From positions 52,435,019 to 52,499,018 of the forward strand of contig CM067367.1 in assembly GCA_034401795.1 (NCBI GenBank): a stretch of DNA of 64,000 bases. Direction: 5' to 3'. The stretch's first letter is position 1, and each line of letters begins with the position of its first letter. The stretch is from Chaetoderma sp. LZ-2023a. Taxonomy: Eukaryota; Mollusca; Caudofoveata; Chaetodermatida; Chaetodermatidae. The position numbers were made by a program, and so were the translations under genes. This document shows positions 32,557 to 43,959 of this stretch, piece after piece. The notes under the pieces were generated by a model. It saw nothing but the letters and a program-made list of their open reading frames with translations, was not told where the DNA came from and ran no database searches.

Positions 32557-32810
32557 CATTGTGTGCAAAAGTCTGGGATTGGTTTAGCATGCATATGGTG
32601 ATATATTGGCATTCATGCCTCTAAACCATAGGCACATTCTTTGCGCGGTGTCATGAATAATTTGTTTAGACTGTCTAGTGCATAGGCCAAGAGTATATAA
32701 CCATATTCTCCCATAGCTACACACGGAATAAGAACTTCTTATTGATGTCAACTTTGCGGAAAAAACATTTTTTTGAGTTACTTATATGCCTAGGAAAGAT
32801 ACATAGAGGA

Positions 32811-33370
32811 CGTGACATGAGGTCTCATTTAATAGCACTATTGTCAACCGAGTAAAGCATTATCACATTGCATGATCCTTAACGAGTGCAATTTGATAAT
32901 TTTTGATGGGTTGATAATAGTGATATTAAATGAGACCAAGTTTTTCACATAAAGGTTGATCCCTGAAATTGGTTTGAATGCACAATTTTTCCCTGTTCGC
33001 TTTCGTCGCTATGCCACATCATTTGCTAAGAGTAACCAATGCACTATTTCCAAATTGAAATTACTTTTAATGCAAATTTTAAGATTTCTGTCTGGCTCAT
33101 GAAGATTTACAAACATATTTCATAACTTGGTGGTATATACTTTAGAAAATTTAAATCTACAACACAATGTATCCTGCCATGTTGACATTTTCGCCGTCGG
33201 TGTCTACAAAACATCTGCGGCATCATGGGGAATGTGGGATTATTACGCGTTAATTAATGAAATATTTCTTAAGTGTTATCTCACCAGTGTAAATCCTTCA
33301 TTAAATATTACATGTGTGTTGATATCGAGAAATATTAACGGGCTGAAGGCCATATTTATATGATAGATGA
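32811..33370 (+). repeat. family C nonautonomous repeat, copy 2
   Basis: The left hairpin has arms GGTCTCATTTAATA..ACTATTG and TAATAGTGATATTAAATGAG, and the core CGAGTAAAG...CCTTAACGAGTGCAA. The right end has GATATCGAGAAATATTAACG and a TTTATATGAT tail as in copy 1 (1826-2465). It lies just beyond the gene's last exon. Confidence 0.6.
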
Positions 33371-34312
33371 ATTTGTGAGAATTGTATAGCAGCTGGCATT
33401 ATCAATACAGATATCAATTTAATTAGCAGCAATGTTGTCCTGTAACAGCAACCATGTTGCTATTGGAACATAATGCTACACCATTATTGTAAGTAAGATC
33501 CCAATGTAATATCATTATATTTTCGGTTACACAATTGATGGATCTGATATGTTACTCGGAGTATGATGTAATAATTAAAATACATGACTTGCTTAGTACT
33601 GTCACAATCAAAATGATGTATGTCTATCATCAAAGTGGACAGCTGTCTGTTATGATAGTATCGGAATTATATATCTTATGTGTAGTTATAATTTAATAAC
33701 CATAACTTTTGAATGTGTTGACACAAACGTTGACACCATAGACAGCAACTAATCAAATTAGTTCTAAGATATTCAACAACTTAACTGGATACGCAGTTAT
33801 CTTAAAATTCGAATTCTGGGAATTCAGAACACCCACAAGTTTACCCTGATCCCCCTGACTATCAAGTTTCGAGCGGAGTTGAACTAGAGATATACGGGTC
33901 CTCATAGCTAGAAATCATTCCCTCTGTTCCAGACAGTGGATCTGATGCAACACTAGCAATATCACTGTGATATAATGCATGAATCTGGTGAGTGTTCTGT
34001 AATGAGTTATACTGAGAAAGTATAGAATTGTACATAAAATAATCAACAGTTTCGGGTAGAGTTGAAATGGATAATACTTAAATATTATGACAAATGGTGC
34101 TATTGTGCCATTTGTAGCAATAATGCAGGAGGCTGTTGACTAAATATATGGTATGAGTTGTCAACAAGTAAAATGATATGAATTCATTCAAACATATTGT
34201 ACAGTGTCCATAAACCATGCGTCTTCAACATCTGCTTCTCTTTATTGAGCAGTTATGTTGTATTGAATGTTGTTTTCATGCAAACAGATTTTAATTTTTT
34301 AATTGATTTGTA

Positions 34313-34318
<6 letters not shown>
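33371..34318. other. intergenic, no gene recognised
   Basis: AT-rich. A decayed inverted family A copy lies at 33660-33870 (CAAATTAGTTCTAAGATATT, CAACAACTTAACTGGATACG). Confidence 0.5.

Positions 34319-34391
<73 letters not shown>
34319..34391. repeat. (TA)n microsatellite
   Basis: About 36 TA units. Confidence 0.95.
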
Positions 34392-34394
<3 letters not shown>

Positions 34395-34873
34395 ACGTTC
34401 AGTGATATTATGTACATGAATGATATTTCCACGTATCAATTCCTAGTACATTAAACCTGTTTTAGCGACCACCTTATGAGCCCCAAACAGCTATTCACAA
34501 TACGACCACGCTTTAGGTTACTTACTCCATTAACTTTTGAGATTCCTGTGGTTCAATTTCTAGACAATATACAAGAGGGATGTTACATATTTTGATCCAT
34601 TAAAGCAATAATAGCTACCATTGAAATGAGTTTCTAAATATTCAACATGATATTCCTTACATCATAAAGAATGTGTTGTTACTCTCTTCTAAGGCAGGTG
34701 CTGTTTCAGGAATTATCATCACCCATGATAATGCATATTACTGAGCCAGTACTGAACCAATACCGACCCAATATGGCCTGGCATTGATCCAGTACCAGCC
34801 CAATAACCGACCTTATCATGGATTCAATTCCAAACAACAAATGGTCACTAAAGCAGGTTTCCTGGGTGTGGGC

Positions 34874-34910
<37 letters not shown>

Positions 34911-35179
34911 TACTATTTTACTACATGAACATACGGGTAGTTACCCATACCTGCTATTATATGTAACCTCTTCCTTGCATCTCATTTTATTGGTATGCAT
35001 AAATAATCTCTGTCCAATTGAAATAACTCAGACCATTCATAGGCATGTAGAGACAGTCAGTCAGTTTCAGACAAAATACTAAACGCTCGCCCATTCTTGA
35101 ATTCTTGACCAAACACTAAACATGATCTCTGCCACCAATATATGGATGCCATAAAAATCTGATTTGGAGCCATACAATA
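34392..35179. other. intergenic, no gene recognised
   Basis: Contains an (ATT)n tract at 34875-34910 and no supported coding sequence. Confidence 0.5.
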
Positions 35180-36275
35180 AAGCACGCTCATCAACGTTTT
35201 AATTTTTCGCTCAACTGGCCTGAAAGGCCAAGTAGGCTTATGCCATGGCGACCGTCCATCGTCCATCCGTTCGTCATCCATCCGTCTGTCAACTTTTCCT
35301 TTAAATGACTTCTCAAGAACCACTGGGCCGATTTCAATTATATTTGGCAGTAAGCATCCTTAGGGCATAGGGATCCAAGTTTGTTCAAACGAGCCAATCG
35401 GCCAATTTGGCCAGCAGCCATCTTGCATTTTGGCCGATTTTAGGAAACGTCTTTAAAAATTGCCTCCAAAACCGCTTTGGGAATTGATGCAAACCTCATG
35501 AAATATGATCTAGGGCAAGAGCTGAACCAAGTTTGATCAAGGGAACTTGATTGGTCAGATGGTTTGACCACCATGTTGGTTGACCTAGTTTTAGTGAAAA
35601 CAACTTCTCCAGAACCACTGAAGGGATCAGGTCGAAATTTGGCAGATATGATTAGGGACTAAGGCCCATTAAAGTTTGTTCAAAGGAAGTTGATCCGTCA
35701 AAAAACATAGCCGCACCTGGCCAATCAAAATATAGCGTGTTTGGTGGGCATATTGGATTTTTTTATTTGATGGATTTTGAGGCTGAAATTGGTTTCATAA
35801 ATGTTTTTGGGTATTCTGATCTCAAATTTACAATTTTTGCAACTGTCGGATAAACGGTTTGGTGGCCATCTTGGATCATTTTCCCGCCAAAGACTCCCAT
35901 ACTAAAGCAATGGGAAATTTAAAATGTCTTCTCAGGAACTACTGGGCCGATTTCCATTATATTTGACTGGAAGCATCCTTAGGGTGTAGAGATTCGAGTT
36001 TGTTCAAACGAAGCTGATCGGCCGATTTGGCTGATGGCCATCTTGGATTTTTGGCCGATTTTTAGAAATGTCTTAAAAAATCTCCGAAACTGCTTGCAGA
36101 ATCAATTCAAGACTCGTGAAACATCATCTAGGGTAAAAGTCCAAATTTGTTTAATAGCCAGCTTGGATGACCTAATTTTTGCAAAAACAACTCCAGAACC
36201 TCTACTTATAGTCAATTGCCTTTCTAGTTTAAATGCCTATGTTACAAGTGAGCGATACAGGCCCTAGGCCCTCTT
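35180..36275 (+). repeat. 1-kb dispersed repeat with internal duplication
   Basis: Starts with GGCCTGAAAGGCC and CCGTCCATCGTCCATCC-like text, then twice carries the same module: ACTGGGCCGATTTC, AAGCATCCTTAGGG, GTTTGTTCAAACGA, TTTGGCC..GGCCATCTTG and TTTTGGCCGATTTT (about 35315-35540 and 35935-36150). A weaker version starts at 35600. I associate this wording with dispersed repeats in mollusc genomes, from general recollection only. No ORF is conserved. Confidence 0.6.
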
Positions 36276-36581
36276 GTTTTAAATTCTCTCCCTTGCACAA
36301 AATTTAAAATTAGATACTCAAAGACACGTTTTTCTGAATTTTTATTGATAAACAACATTATTAGTAGTCTGAGTCTGCTCTGATGCTCAGCAGTCCCTTC
36401 AGAGATATTTGGGTAGACATGTCTGGCCTACATGGCCCATCATATATATATATATACAAATATCTGTCAGATGGTTGGATGGTGGTCAGAGCAGACCATT
36501 ATTCCTACATCATCCGTTGTAAGCTCAAGTTAAAACAACTGATAACATCTAGCATTCTTGACTAGTTGAATATTCCTGCAA

Positions 36582-36930
36582 TTGATGAATCCAATCTATC
36601 AGTGAAATAAATGACATCATAATCAATTACATCACATGCAGGCTGACGTCACAATCAAATGCGTAATGAATGAACTTTTATGTCAGTTGTACGAATTGTA
36701 TGTCATTACTATTTAATAAACATTCGTTTGAATATCTAGAAAGTAATTCGACTGGGCAGCAACAACACCCAGTCATATTAGTTTTAAAAGATCCAGCTAC
36801 TTAGCTGTATACTGTCCTGTAAATTGAGATACATGTAGTGCAGTGTTCGATCGATCCAAACATGGGCACGGCGTGGGTGGAGCTTAGCTAGAGATGGGTG
36901 GGGCATGGCTAAAAGTGGATTCATCTATTG
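36582..36930 (-). repeat. family A MITE, inverted
   Basis: The inverted ends ATTGATGAATCCA and TGGATTCATCTATT define it well. CTGACGTCACAATC box at 36643, shortened hairpin, GTGGGTGGAGCTTAGCTAG near the right end. Confidence 0.8.
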
Positions 36931-37029
36931 ATGAAGCGCCTTTATAAAATGTTTTAGCAGAAAAGGGTGAGGTGTGATTACCACTCAGATAAATGTGTAT
37001 TGAGGTTGGTGTGCTGAAATCGGGAATTC

Positions 37030-37400
37030 ATTGAGGGACCCATTTCTAGCTGTGCCCCGCCCATTTCTGGCTACGCTCTGCCCACATCTGAAGCTTGTTC
37101 GATTTGATTTGAAACTTTAAAGCCTGAATTCCCAGAATCTTAATTTCAAAGTAAATGTACAAGTTGAATATTATGAAACTAATTTGACTGGCAAATTAGA
37201 TTTAAAATATTCACCAGAATGTTTATTAAATTGTAAATTCATCAACGACACACAATTCATACAATTGTGTGACAGACTTTTCGATTTTCCTGACAGACCT
37301 ACATTACTATGATTGTGACATCAACTAATATGTGATGTATTTGATTATGACATCAGATACTTGAGTAACAGGACGCAGAGATCTATTTGACCGGAAAGTA
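37030..37400 (+). repeat. family A MITE, diverged
   Basis: GCCCCGCCCATTTC, TGAATTCCCAGAATCT, a reduced hairpin (AACTAATTTGACTGGCAAAT), TTAAATTGTAAATTCATCAA and ATTATGACATCAGATACTTG. Confidence 0.65.
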
Positions 37401-37429
37401 CAACTTCATCAACATCTATTGAAATTTTT

Positions 37430-37895
37430 GAATCCAATCTATCAGTCAAGTATATGCCATCATAATAAATTATGCCACATATAGGCTGACGTCACAATCA
37501 ACTACGTAATGCTTGTCCGACAGAATTAAAGTCTGTGAGTTGTTCAAATTATTATTATTAATTATGTATTACTATTTAATAAATATTCTGTTGAATATTT
37601 TGAAACTAATTTGACTGGGTGCTGTTCCTGCCATAGGCAGCAACAGCATCTAGTCAAATTAATTTCAAAATATTCAACAGAATATTTATTAAATAGTAAT
37701 ACATAATTAATAATAATAATTTGAACAACTCACAGACTTTAATTCTGTCGGACAAGCATTACGTAGTTGATTGTATAGTTTCCTGGAAATTGAGATTCAG
37801 AGAGTGCAGGGATCGATAGATCCCAACACGGGCAAAGAGTGGAGCCTAGCTAGAAATGGTCGGGGCATAGCTAAAAGTGGATTCATCCATTACTC
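37430..37895 (-). repeat. family A MITE with extended palindrome
   Basis: Starts GAATCCAATCTATCAGTCAA and ends AAGTGGATTCATCC. Its centre has been converted into a long palindrome (separate entry), so the normal right half is partly replaced by a copy of the left half. Confidence 0.75.
37495..37773. repeat. 279-bp near-perfect palindrome
   Basis: Arms of about 138 bp centred at 37634. The left arm starts CAATCAACTACGTAATGCTT and the right arm ends AAGCATTACGTAGTTGATTG. Only isolated mismatches were seen (for example TTCCTG versus CAGCAA by the centre). In other family A copies the stem is about 45 bp. Confidence 0.93.
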
Positions 37896-38029
37896 TCTAA
37901 ATATTCAACAGATTAACTGTTTTGAACTTGAGATTTTAGCATAACAGTAAGGTGGAGAGTTTGAAACTGAATGACCAAATACGAAAACTTGTGTTGTTGC
38001 TGTTTTAGGCCGTGTTCTACTGAGAGAAT

Positions 38030-38345
38030 TAATCCGGAAAAATGGTATATTTCAGCATTGCGTTATTCCAGATTTAGACTATGTTCGCACTGGAGACTTA
38101 CCCGGCACAATGCAATACTGAGGTATGGCATTATTCTTGATTAACTCCCCATTGAGAACATGGCCTAAAGCCGCATTTCCCGATTAACTCCCTATTGAGA
38201 ACATGGCCTAAAGCCACGTTCTCACTGGAGAGTTGATTGGGAATAACGCCATACCTCACACTGTCGGTACACCATTTACGTCTAGTGAGAGCTAATCGGG
38301 AATAACGCCATAACTCTGTATTGCGTTACGCCGGTTAAGTTTCTA
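38030..38345. repeat. local tandem and inverted repeat cluster
   Basis: GATTAACTCCC.ATTGAGAAC followed by ATGGCCTAAAGCC occurs twice in tandem (about 38143 and 38180). GTTGATTGGGAATAACGCC and GCTAATCGGGAATAACGCC appear inverted to it at about 38230 and 38287. Probably a small fold-back element. Confidence 0.6.
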
Positions 38346-38581
38346 GTGAGTAGTGTCTTTAGATTTGGATTTGGGAACTTCAGGTTTCAAGGAGTTAATA
38401 GTCAATGTTAACAAGTCCTTTTTTCTTCCGTTAGGTGGCTATCATGTAGGTATATATGTGTATGCTTTAGGACTTGCAACGCAAAAACTGTACTGCCTTT
38501 TATTTAGAGGTCGCTAATATACTATGCAATTTTTGTATTGCACATATGTGAAATTAACTCGACATGTTGTAAAGTCCAAGG

Positions 38582-38625
<44 letters not shown>
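38582..38625. repeat. (AAT)n microsatellite
   Basis: About fourteen AAT units. Confidence 0.95.
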
Positions 38626-38627
<2 letters not shown>

Positions 38628-39299
38628 AAAGAACTGGTTTATGTTTTATTTAGATGAAATTAAAATATTTATAATTTAATTCATATAATTTGTGATTGTA
38701 TTATTAAATTGCATTATATTTTATTTTATTGATAAATCTGTTCTGGTAGAGCATTGAAATGATTATAAATGCTGAGGTAATTGTATGTATATTTTGATAG
38801 TTAACTATGAACCAAATCAAGCATTACCCAAGGTTATTCAACATAATTAAATTTGCAACAATGCCCATGCCTAAAGCAAAAACATCACTGAACAAAGAAA
38901 CAATCACAACAAGATCCTTCTCAATGCAAGTTTGACAGAATGTTCAGACTCAGAGTATCCAAAACAATAAGAATCAGTACTACACAATACCTATTCATTG
39001 CGCAAAACTCTGGTGGACACACACACACACCTCCCCATTTCACGGCCAATCAAGACCCCTGCATTGCCGATTAACATAATCAGAAGTTAGAAAAACAATG
39101 GGAGCCGTGAAGAACAGTTAGGAGTGAATCAATCTCAACATATATCATCAAATCGGCCTTTGAAAAACACCACTGGACCCCACATAGATGATATGGAAGA
39201 AGGCGGACTCATCGCACTGTGCAAACTATAGAAACACACCCTAAGTGGCTGCAAACTGAGTCGGATCGTGGTTTTGAATTGCATTAGAAGAATTCTGTT
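38626..39299. other. intergenic, no gene recognised
   Basis: AT-rich in the first half. No supported coding sequence or repeat family seen. Confidence 0.5.
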
Positions 39300-39705
39300 A
39301 AGTTTGATCCTTTCCATATTTAGCTATGCCCCGCCCATCTCTAGCTAAGCTCCACCCACATCTCCCTCATGTTGTGATCCATCGATCTCTGAACTCCATG
39401 ACTATCAATTTCCAGAAAACTATACAGGTAAGCTGTTGAATATTTTGAAACTAATTTGACTGGGCGTTGTTGCTGTCTATGGCAGCAAGAGTGTCCAGTC
39501 AAATTAGTTTCAAAATATTCAACAGCATGTTTATTAAATAGTAGAGACATACAATTCGTACAACGTGTCGGACTATTAAGAGTTAAAGACGGGCCATATA
39601 GAATCATTTATGATTTATTGATTACGACATCATCTTATATGCTGCTTAGTTGATTATGACATCATATGATGTCAGATTGATAGATGAATACTCTGGAAAG
39701 GTGAA
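39300..39705 (+). repeat. family A MITE, well preserved
   Basis: CCTTTCCATATTTAGCTATG start, GCCCCGCCCATCTC, AAGCTCCACCCAC, hairpin 39434-39526, TTATTAAATAGTAGAGACAT, ATTATGACATCATATGATG and a CTCTGGAAAGG end. Confidence 0.8.
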
Positions 39706-39767
39706 TTCCAAATCGGGGTGTAGTTTGAACTATTGCTTTTGTTTTCAATTCTTGAATACACTCGATG

Positions 39768-40075
39768 TTTGCCATCGCAAACACTTATGAATCGTCAGAA
39801 ACACTTATGAATCATCAGAAACACTTATGAACCATCACAAACACTTATGAATCATCACAAACACTTATGAATCATCACAAACACTTATGAACCATCATGA
39901 ATCACTTATGAGCCATCACAAACACTTCTGAACCATCACAAATACTTATGAACCATCACAAACACTTGTGAATCATCACAAACACTTATGAACCATCACA
40001 AACACTTATGAACCATCACAAACACTTATGAACCATCACAAACACTTATGAACTATCACGAATCACTTATGACCA
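39768..40075 (+). repeat. 20-bp minisatellite
   Basis: About 15 tandem units of AACACTTATGAACCATCACA with point variants (ATCATC, ATCGTC, one 17-18 bp unit near 39900). It lies between two family A MITEs in opposite orientation. Confidence 0.95.
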
Positions 40076-40084
40076 CACCACTTA

Positions 40085-40290
40085 ATGGGTCTTTCCAGTT
40101 TATCCATCCATCATAAGATGTCATAATCAGCTACGTGACATGTGTGATGACGTCATAATCAATTACAGTATGAATGACTCGATTTAGTTTGTCTTAAATG
40201 CATAATAGTATGATACGTTGTACGAATTGTATGTATTTGCCGTTTAATAAACATGCTGTTGAATATTTTGAAATTAATTTAACTGGTCGC
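40085..40290 (-). repeat. family A MITE, inverted, truncated
   Basis: GTCTTTCCAGTTTATCCATC, ATGACGTCATAATCAATTAC, TTTAATAAACATGCTGTTGA, then ends within the left hairpin arm. Confidence 0.75.
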
Positions 40291-41129
40291 TAAAATGTGA
40301 TATAGAACCCAAAGGGCCATAGGATACCCGTAGCTACCAATACTATACATCACACACACCCTAAAGAATGTTGCGGGAAAATTTTGGAAGCTGAAAAAAA
40401 TTTCCACGTCTTTCAACTCCAAATCTCTTATCATCAAATAACTTCATTAGTTTACACAGAAGTCACAAAATATTATGCTGTAGTTCTTTACCATGACAGA
40501 TGTTTTTAATATACTTTGATTGAAATCTATCAACTTGCTTTCAAACTAGGCTTAAGCTGTTGAAATGAGTGAATTTCAAAATATTCCATAATTTATACAT
40601 ATTGTTCTTTTAAAATTAAGATAATAACCCATCAGAAATACAAATGATACTAGTTCTACTAATACTACTAACAAGTTAGATTTCTTGTACAGTCGTTATA
40701 GATTATATAGACGTGTCATCCTTTTACTCACATTCACTGATAATGCAGCTTACTGGGCCGATTCTTGGACGAAAGGATCGGCACGGTATCGGCCCAGCAT
40801 CAACCCAGTAATCTGGGAATTGTATATGTATATATCTGAATATCTATATTAAGCAGTTGTATATTTGTACATAATTTTAATTTTAGAATGAGATATATAT
40901 TTATGTAATTATACATACAATTCCAATTTACAAACTATTTATTTTTGGTTCATTTGGATCGGAGTTAACGGTTTTTGTTTATTTTATCAAGGCTTACTCT
41001 TGCGATTTTTAAAACCTCATGACTAATATAATCTTATGGGTTAATGTGTTTGATGATATATATGTCTGTGTTGAATTGTACAAGCCGGTATATCACTCAT
41101 GCCATCATCAGAATGGAATGCTGTTATTA
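40291..41129. other. intergenic, no gene recognised
   Basis: AT-rich sequence without supported features. Confidence 0.5.
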
Positions 41130-41520
41130 TGGAGGATTCCAGTTTATCCATTAATCATATGATGTCATAATCAACTATGTGACGTGTATTCTGACGTCAT
41201 AATCAATTACGTCATGAATGGCGCAGCAGTTCGTCACGACCGGTTAATTGATGACAGACTAAGCGTTGTTGTACGAATTGTTTGTCTTTACTGTTTAAGA
41301 AACAGGCTGTTGAATATTTTGAAACTAATTTGACTGGGCGCTGTTGCTGCCACTGGCAGCGACAGCACCCTGTCAAATTAGTTTCAAAATACTCAACAGC
41401 TTACCTGTATAGTTATCTGGAAATTGATAGTCAGGGAGTTAAGGGAATGAGCGGTCCACACACGGTCGAAGTGTGGGTGGAGCTTAGGTAGAGATGGACG
41501 GGGCATAACTAAAACTGAGA
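41130..41520 (-). repeat. family A MITE, best full-length inverted copy
   Basis: GATTCCAGTTTATCCATTAA, two CRE-like boxes (CTGACGTCATAATCAATTAC), hairpin 41307-41399, then GTGTGGGTGGAGCTTAGGTA and GGGGCATAACTAAAACTG. Confidence 0.82.
41307..41399. other. miRNA-precursor-like hairpin in family A MITE
   Basis: 93 nt folding into a stem of about 44 bp with few mismatches. The arms start CTGTTGAATATTTTGAAACT and end AGTTTCAAAATACTCAACAG, with loop CACT between GCTGCC and GGCAGC. This is the cleanest example of the family's central hairpin. Processing into small RNA is speculative. Confidence 0.45.
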
Positions 41521-42400
41521 TTGAGAGTCGAAGCAGACTTGGACTAATCAGTCTGCATCTCATATGTAAGGAGCCACTATCTTTTGGTCACTAAAGCAGG
41601 TGGTTATTATAGGTTTAATTTAATTTTTGGCGTTGGACATTGCGGCAGGGGAGCTTACTCAGCTCATTGTTTCATTCTTTAATAACGCTATCTGGATTTG
41701 CGTCCCCTGGTATGCTGACCCAGATGATTTTTTCCGTGGTTTTTAAAACGGACAAAGCAGATATGACAAAATTCTTGCTACATAACGAATATTCTGGCAA
41801 TATTTTAAAAAGAATTTTTATCAGTAAAATTTATTTGAATCAACAATGTTACAATGCAACAACTTTTTTGTAGGGGAACATTGAATTTGAGACATTGGTT
41901 TCAGAATTAACCATATAAACTAAAAAAGGCAGATATGAAACATATTTTACAAATTAATCAAGGGTATTGTGGCAAATGGAGTTGGATCGTTAAAAACGAC
42001 AATGTAACACAAGTAGGTACCCGTATGTAAACTTGACGTTGGTTTTATATAATGTCGTGTATTTCCCTCAAGAGATTATGAATACCGTAATATGATACTC
42101 AATTGTATGTGCATTATTTTTTACTATAAATAGGCGTTGGTGGGGTGGGGGAACATATTATGCGTTGATGTTATTTACATGTGAATAGATTTTTTAAATA
42201 GTTTAAACTTAAATTAGCCACGTTTTTAATATTAACGTTTCAGATAACGAATGTCTAACGTGTATGTGTAAGAATCTCATTAATGTGTTGCTGTATTCGA
42301 GTGTACACAGGTCACATCCAACAACTTATTTGTCGACGTCTTTGTTGTCATCGTCCTCGTCGTCAGTGTCAAAGTTGGAACAGTGCATGCGCAAATTCAC
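41521..42400. other. intergenic, no gene recognised
   Basis: AT-rich sequence. No supported features. Confidence 0.5.
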
Positions 42401-42608
42401 TTAACCCTTATCACTCTGATGTCAGTATCCTATCTTTTACTCGGACAATATCAAATAAACATGATGTACATTTGTAAACAATTTTGGTGGAAGATGTTGC
42501 TGTCTACGACAGCATCATCTCCCACCAAATTTGTTTAAAAATGAACACCAGTTCATCTTTTAATTTAATTTGAAATTTTAAACTTGACATCAGAGTGGTA
42601 AGGGTTAA
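42401..42608. mobile_element. 208-bp piggyBac-like MITE (family D)
   Basis: 24-bp inverted ends beginning TTAACCCTTATCACTCTGAT, one mismatch between the two. The outermost TTAA at both ends fits a TTAA target duplication and the next bases CCCTT fit piggyBac termini. An internal inverted repeat (TTTTGGTGGAAGATGTTGCT versus AGCATCATCTCCCACCAAAT) forms a second hairpin. No coding capacity. Confidence 0.8.
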
Positions 42609-43028
42609 CATTGCTCGTGCTATGTTATGTATTGCCATCAGTAGCCTAGCTAGTAACTATGCATTTGCTTAGCTAACATTTTTAACAACGAATAATTTAC
42701 AACATTTTAACAGGCTTTTATTTACAATTACTCTTGTACAAGATAATTATTTCTTTCTTTTAAATACATTCATTGTGATATATTCCAAACCTGTCACGTC
42801 AGATGCCTATCAGTCATAACTGATAATAGATTTCTTCTACAATTACTCCCCAAAATTATCATCTTACACATTCGTATTTCCCCAAGGTCTTCTTTGAAAC
42901 CTGTTCGAGAAAAGAGTCCCGTGTGTAATGAGGCGTAGTAATTTCCATTCTATGTTATAAAGATAATTTAATCTTAAAGAGACACTAAGCTGTCCTATTC
43001 ACCCCAGCCAAAATTGTTAAGTCTAACA

Positions 43029-43438
43029 AGAAAGGATTTAGCCACTCTTGTGTCAACAGCGCTTCAAAGTGCTCAAAATACTGCTTGATATATCAATTAA
43101 ACATTTTGATGGTCAATATTTTTCAAGATATTTTAATTTTAGAAGACTATTTTTTTTGTAAATTTACCTCTGAATTTTGTTTCGCCGGCTTGACCATTAA
43201 AGGGTTAATAGTAAAGAAAACTTACTTATCCAGTGTCTATCTACAGGCTGAGAGAAGAGTATTTTTGAAAATGTACCACTAAAATGACTGGCTCGGTTAC
43301 CGAGGCAAGTCATTCTAGTGGTAAATATTAAAAAATACTCTTCTCTAGGCCTTTTAAATAGCCATGTCTGAAAACCACTGCAAGGTTTTTTGGTCAGTTT
43401 GACCATTAAAGGGTTAAGTTGACACAAGAGGGGTTAAA
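43029..43438. mobile_element. nested TTAA-type palindromic elements (family B)
   Basis: Outer inverted pair CACTCTTGTGTCAAC (43034) and GTTGACACAAGAG (43417). Inside lies a family B element whose arms AGAAGAGTATTTTTGAAAAT and ATTAAAAAATACTCTTCTCT enclose GACTGGCTCGGTTACCGAGG. TTGACCATTAAAGGGTTAA occurs at both 43190 and 43398 in the same orientation, so the boundaries are rearranged. Confidence 0.55.
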
Positions 43439-43484
43439 GCGTTTACTCTCAGTCTGAAGAATAGTTGACAGGAAAATAATCCCT

Positions 43485-43725
43485 TTTAGCCCTTTAACGA
43501 CTAAATTTGTTCAAAAAAAATAAAATATTTACTTATTGAATGTTCATTTGCAGGCCAAGAGAAGACTATTTTAGACAATTTACCACTGGAATGACTGGCT
43601 CGGTTATCGAGCCAGTCATTCCAGTGGTAAAATTTCTAAAATATTCTTCTCTTGGCCTGCAAATGGACAGTTCTCAAGACCCCTGCCGAGGCTGGTCTTG
43701 GCCAGTTTCGTCCTGAAAGGGTTAA
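43485..43725. mobile_element. family B palindromic MITE, best copy
   Basis: CCCTTTAACGACTAAATTTG at left and GTCCTGAAAGGGTTAA at right. The centre is almost perfectly palindromic for about 70 bp per side: TTGCAGGCCAAGAGAAGACT ... CTCTTGGCCTGCAAATGGAC around GGCTCGGTTATCGAGCC. Nonautonomous, probably mobilised by a piggyBac-type transposase. Confidence 0.75.
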
Positions 43726-43959
43726 TTCCGCGTAAAATTCCAAACGGATGCACACAAAATGAGGACAAGAATTTGCTGACATTGCATAGACGATGATATC
43801 ACAAAAGCACTGGCTGAAAACAGGATTGAGTCAATTTGTCTGTTAGTGATGTATGGGCTAAGATGATAACAAAAGCAGCATGATCCACAGTTGTGGAGTC
43901 TGTGTAGGCCTAACAGTCTATTCGTTTTGACGACGTAACAAGATGACTAGTAATTCATG

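Noticed and set aside
39341-39653. Small ORFs sharing LLFNKHAVEYFETNLTG-like text in several places
   Set aside because: They are translations of the family A MITE hairpin on either strand and recur with every copy. Not a gene family.
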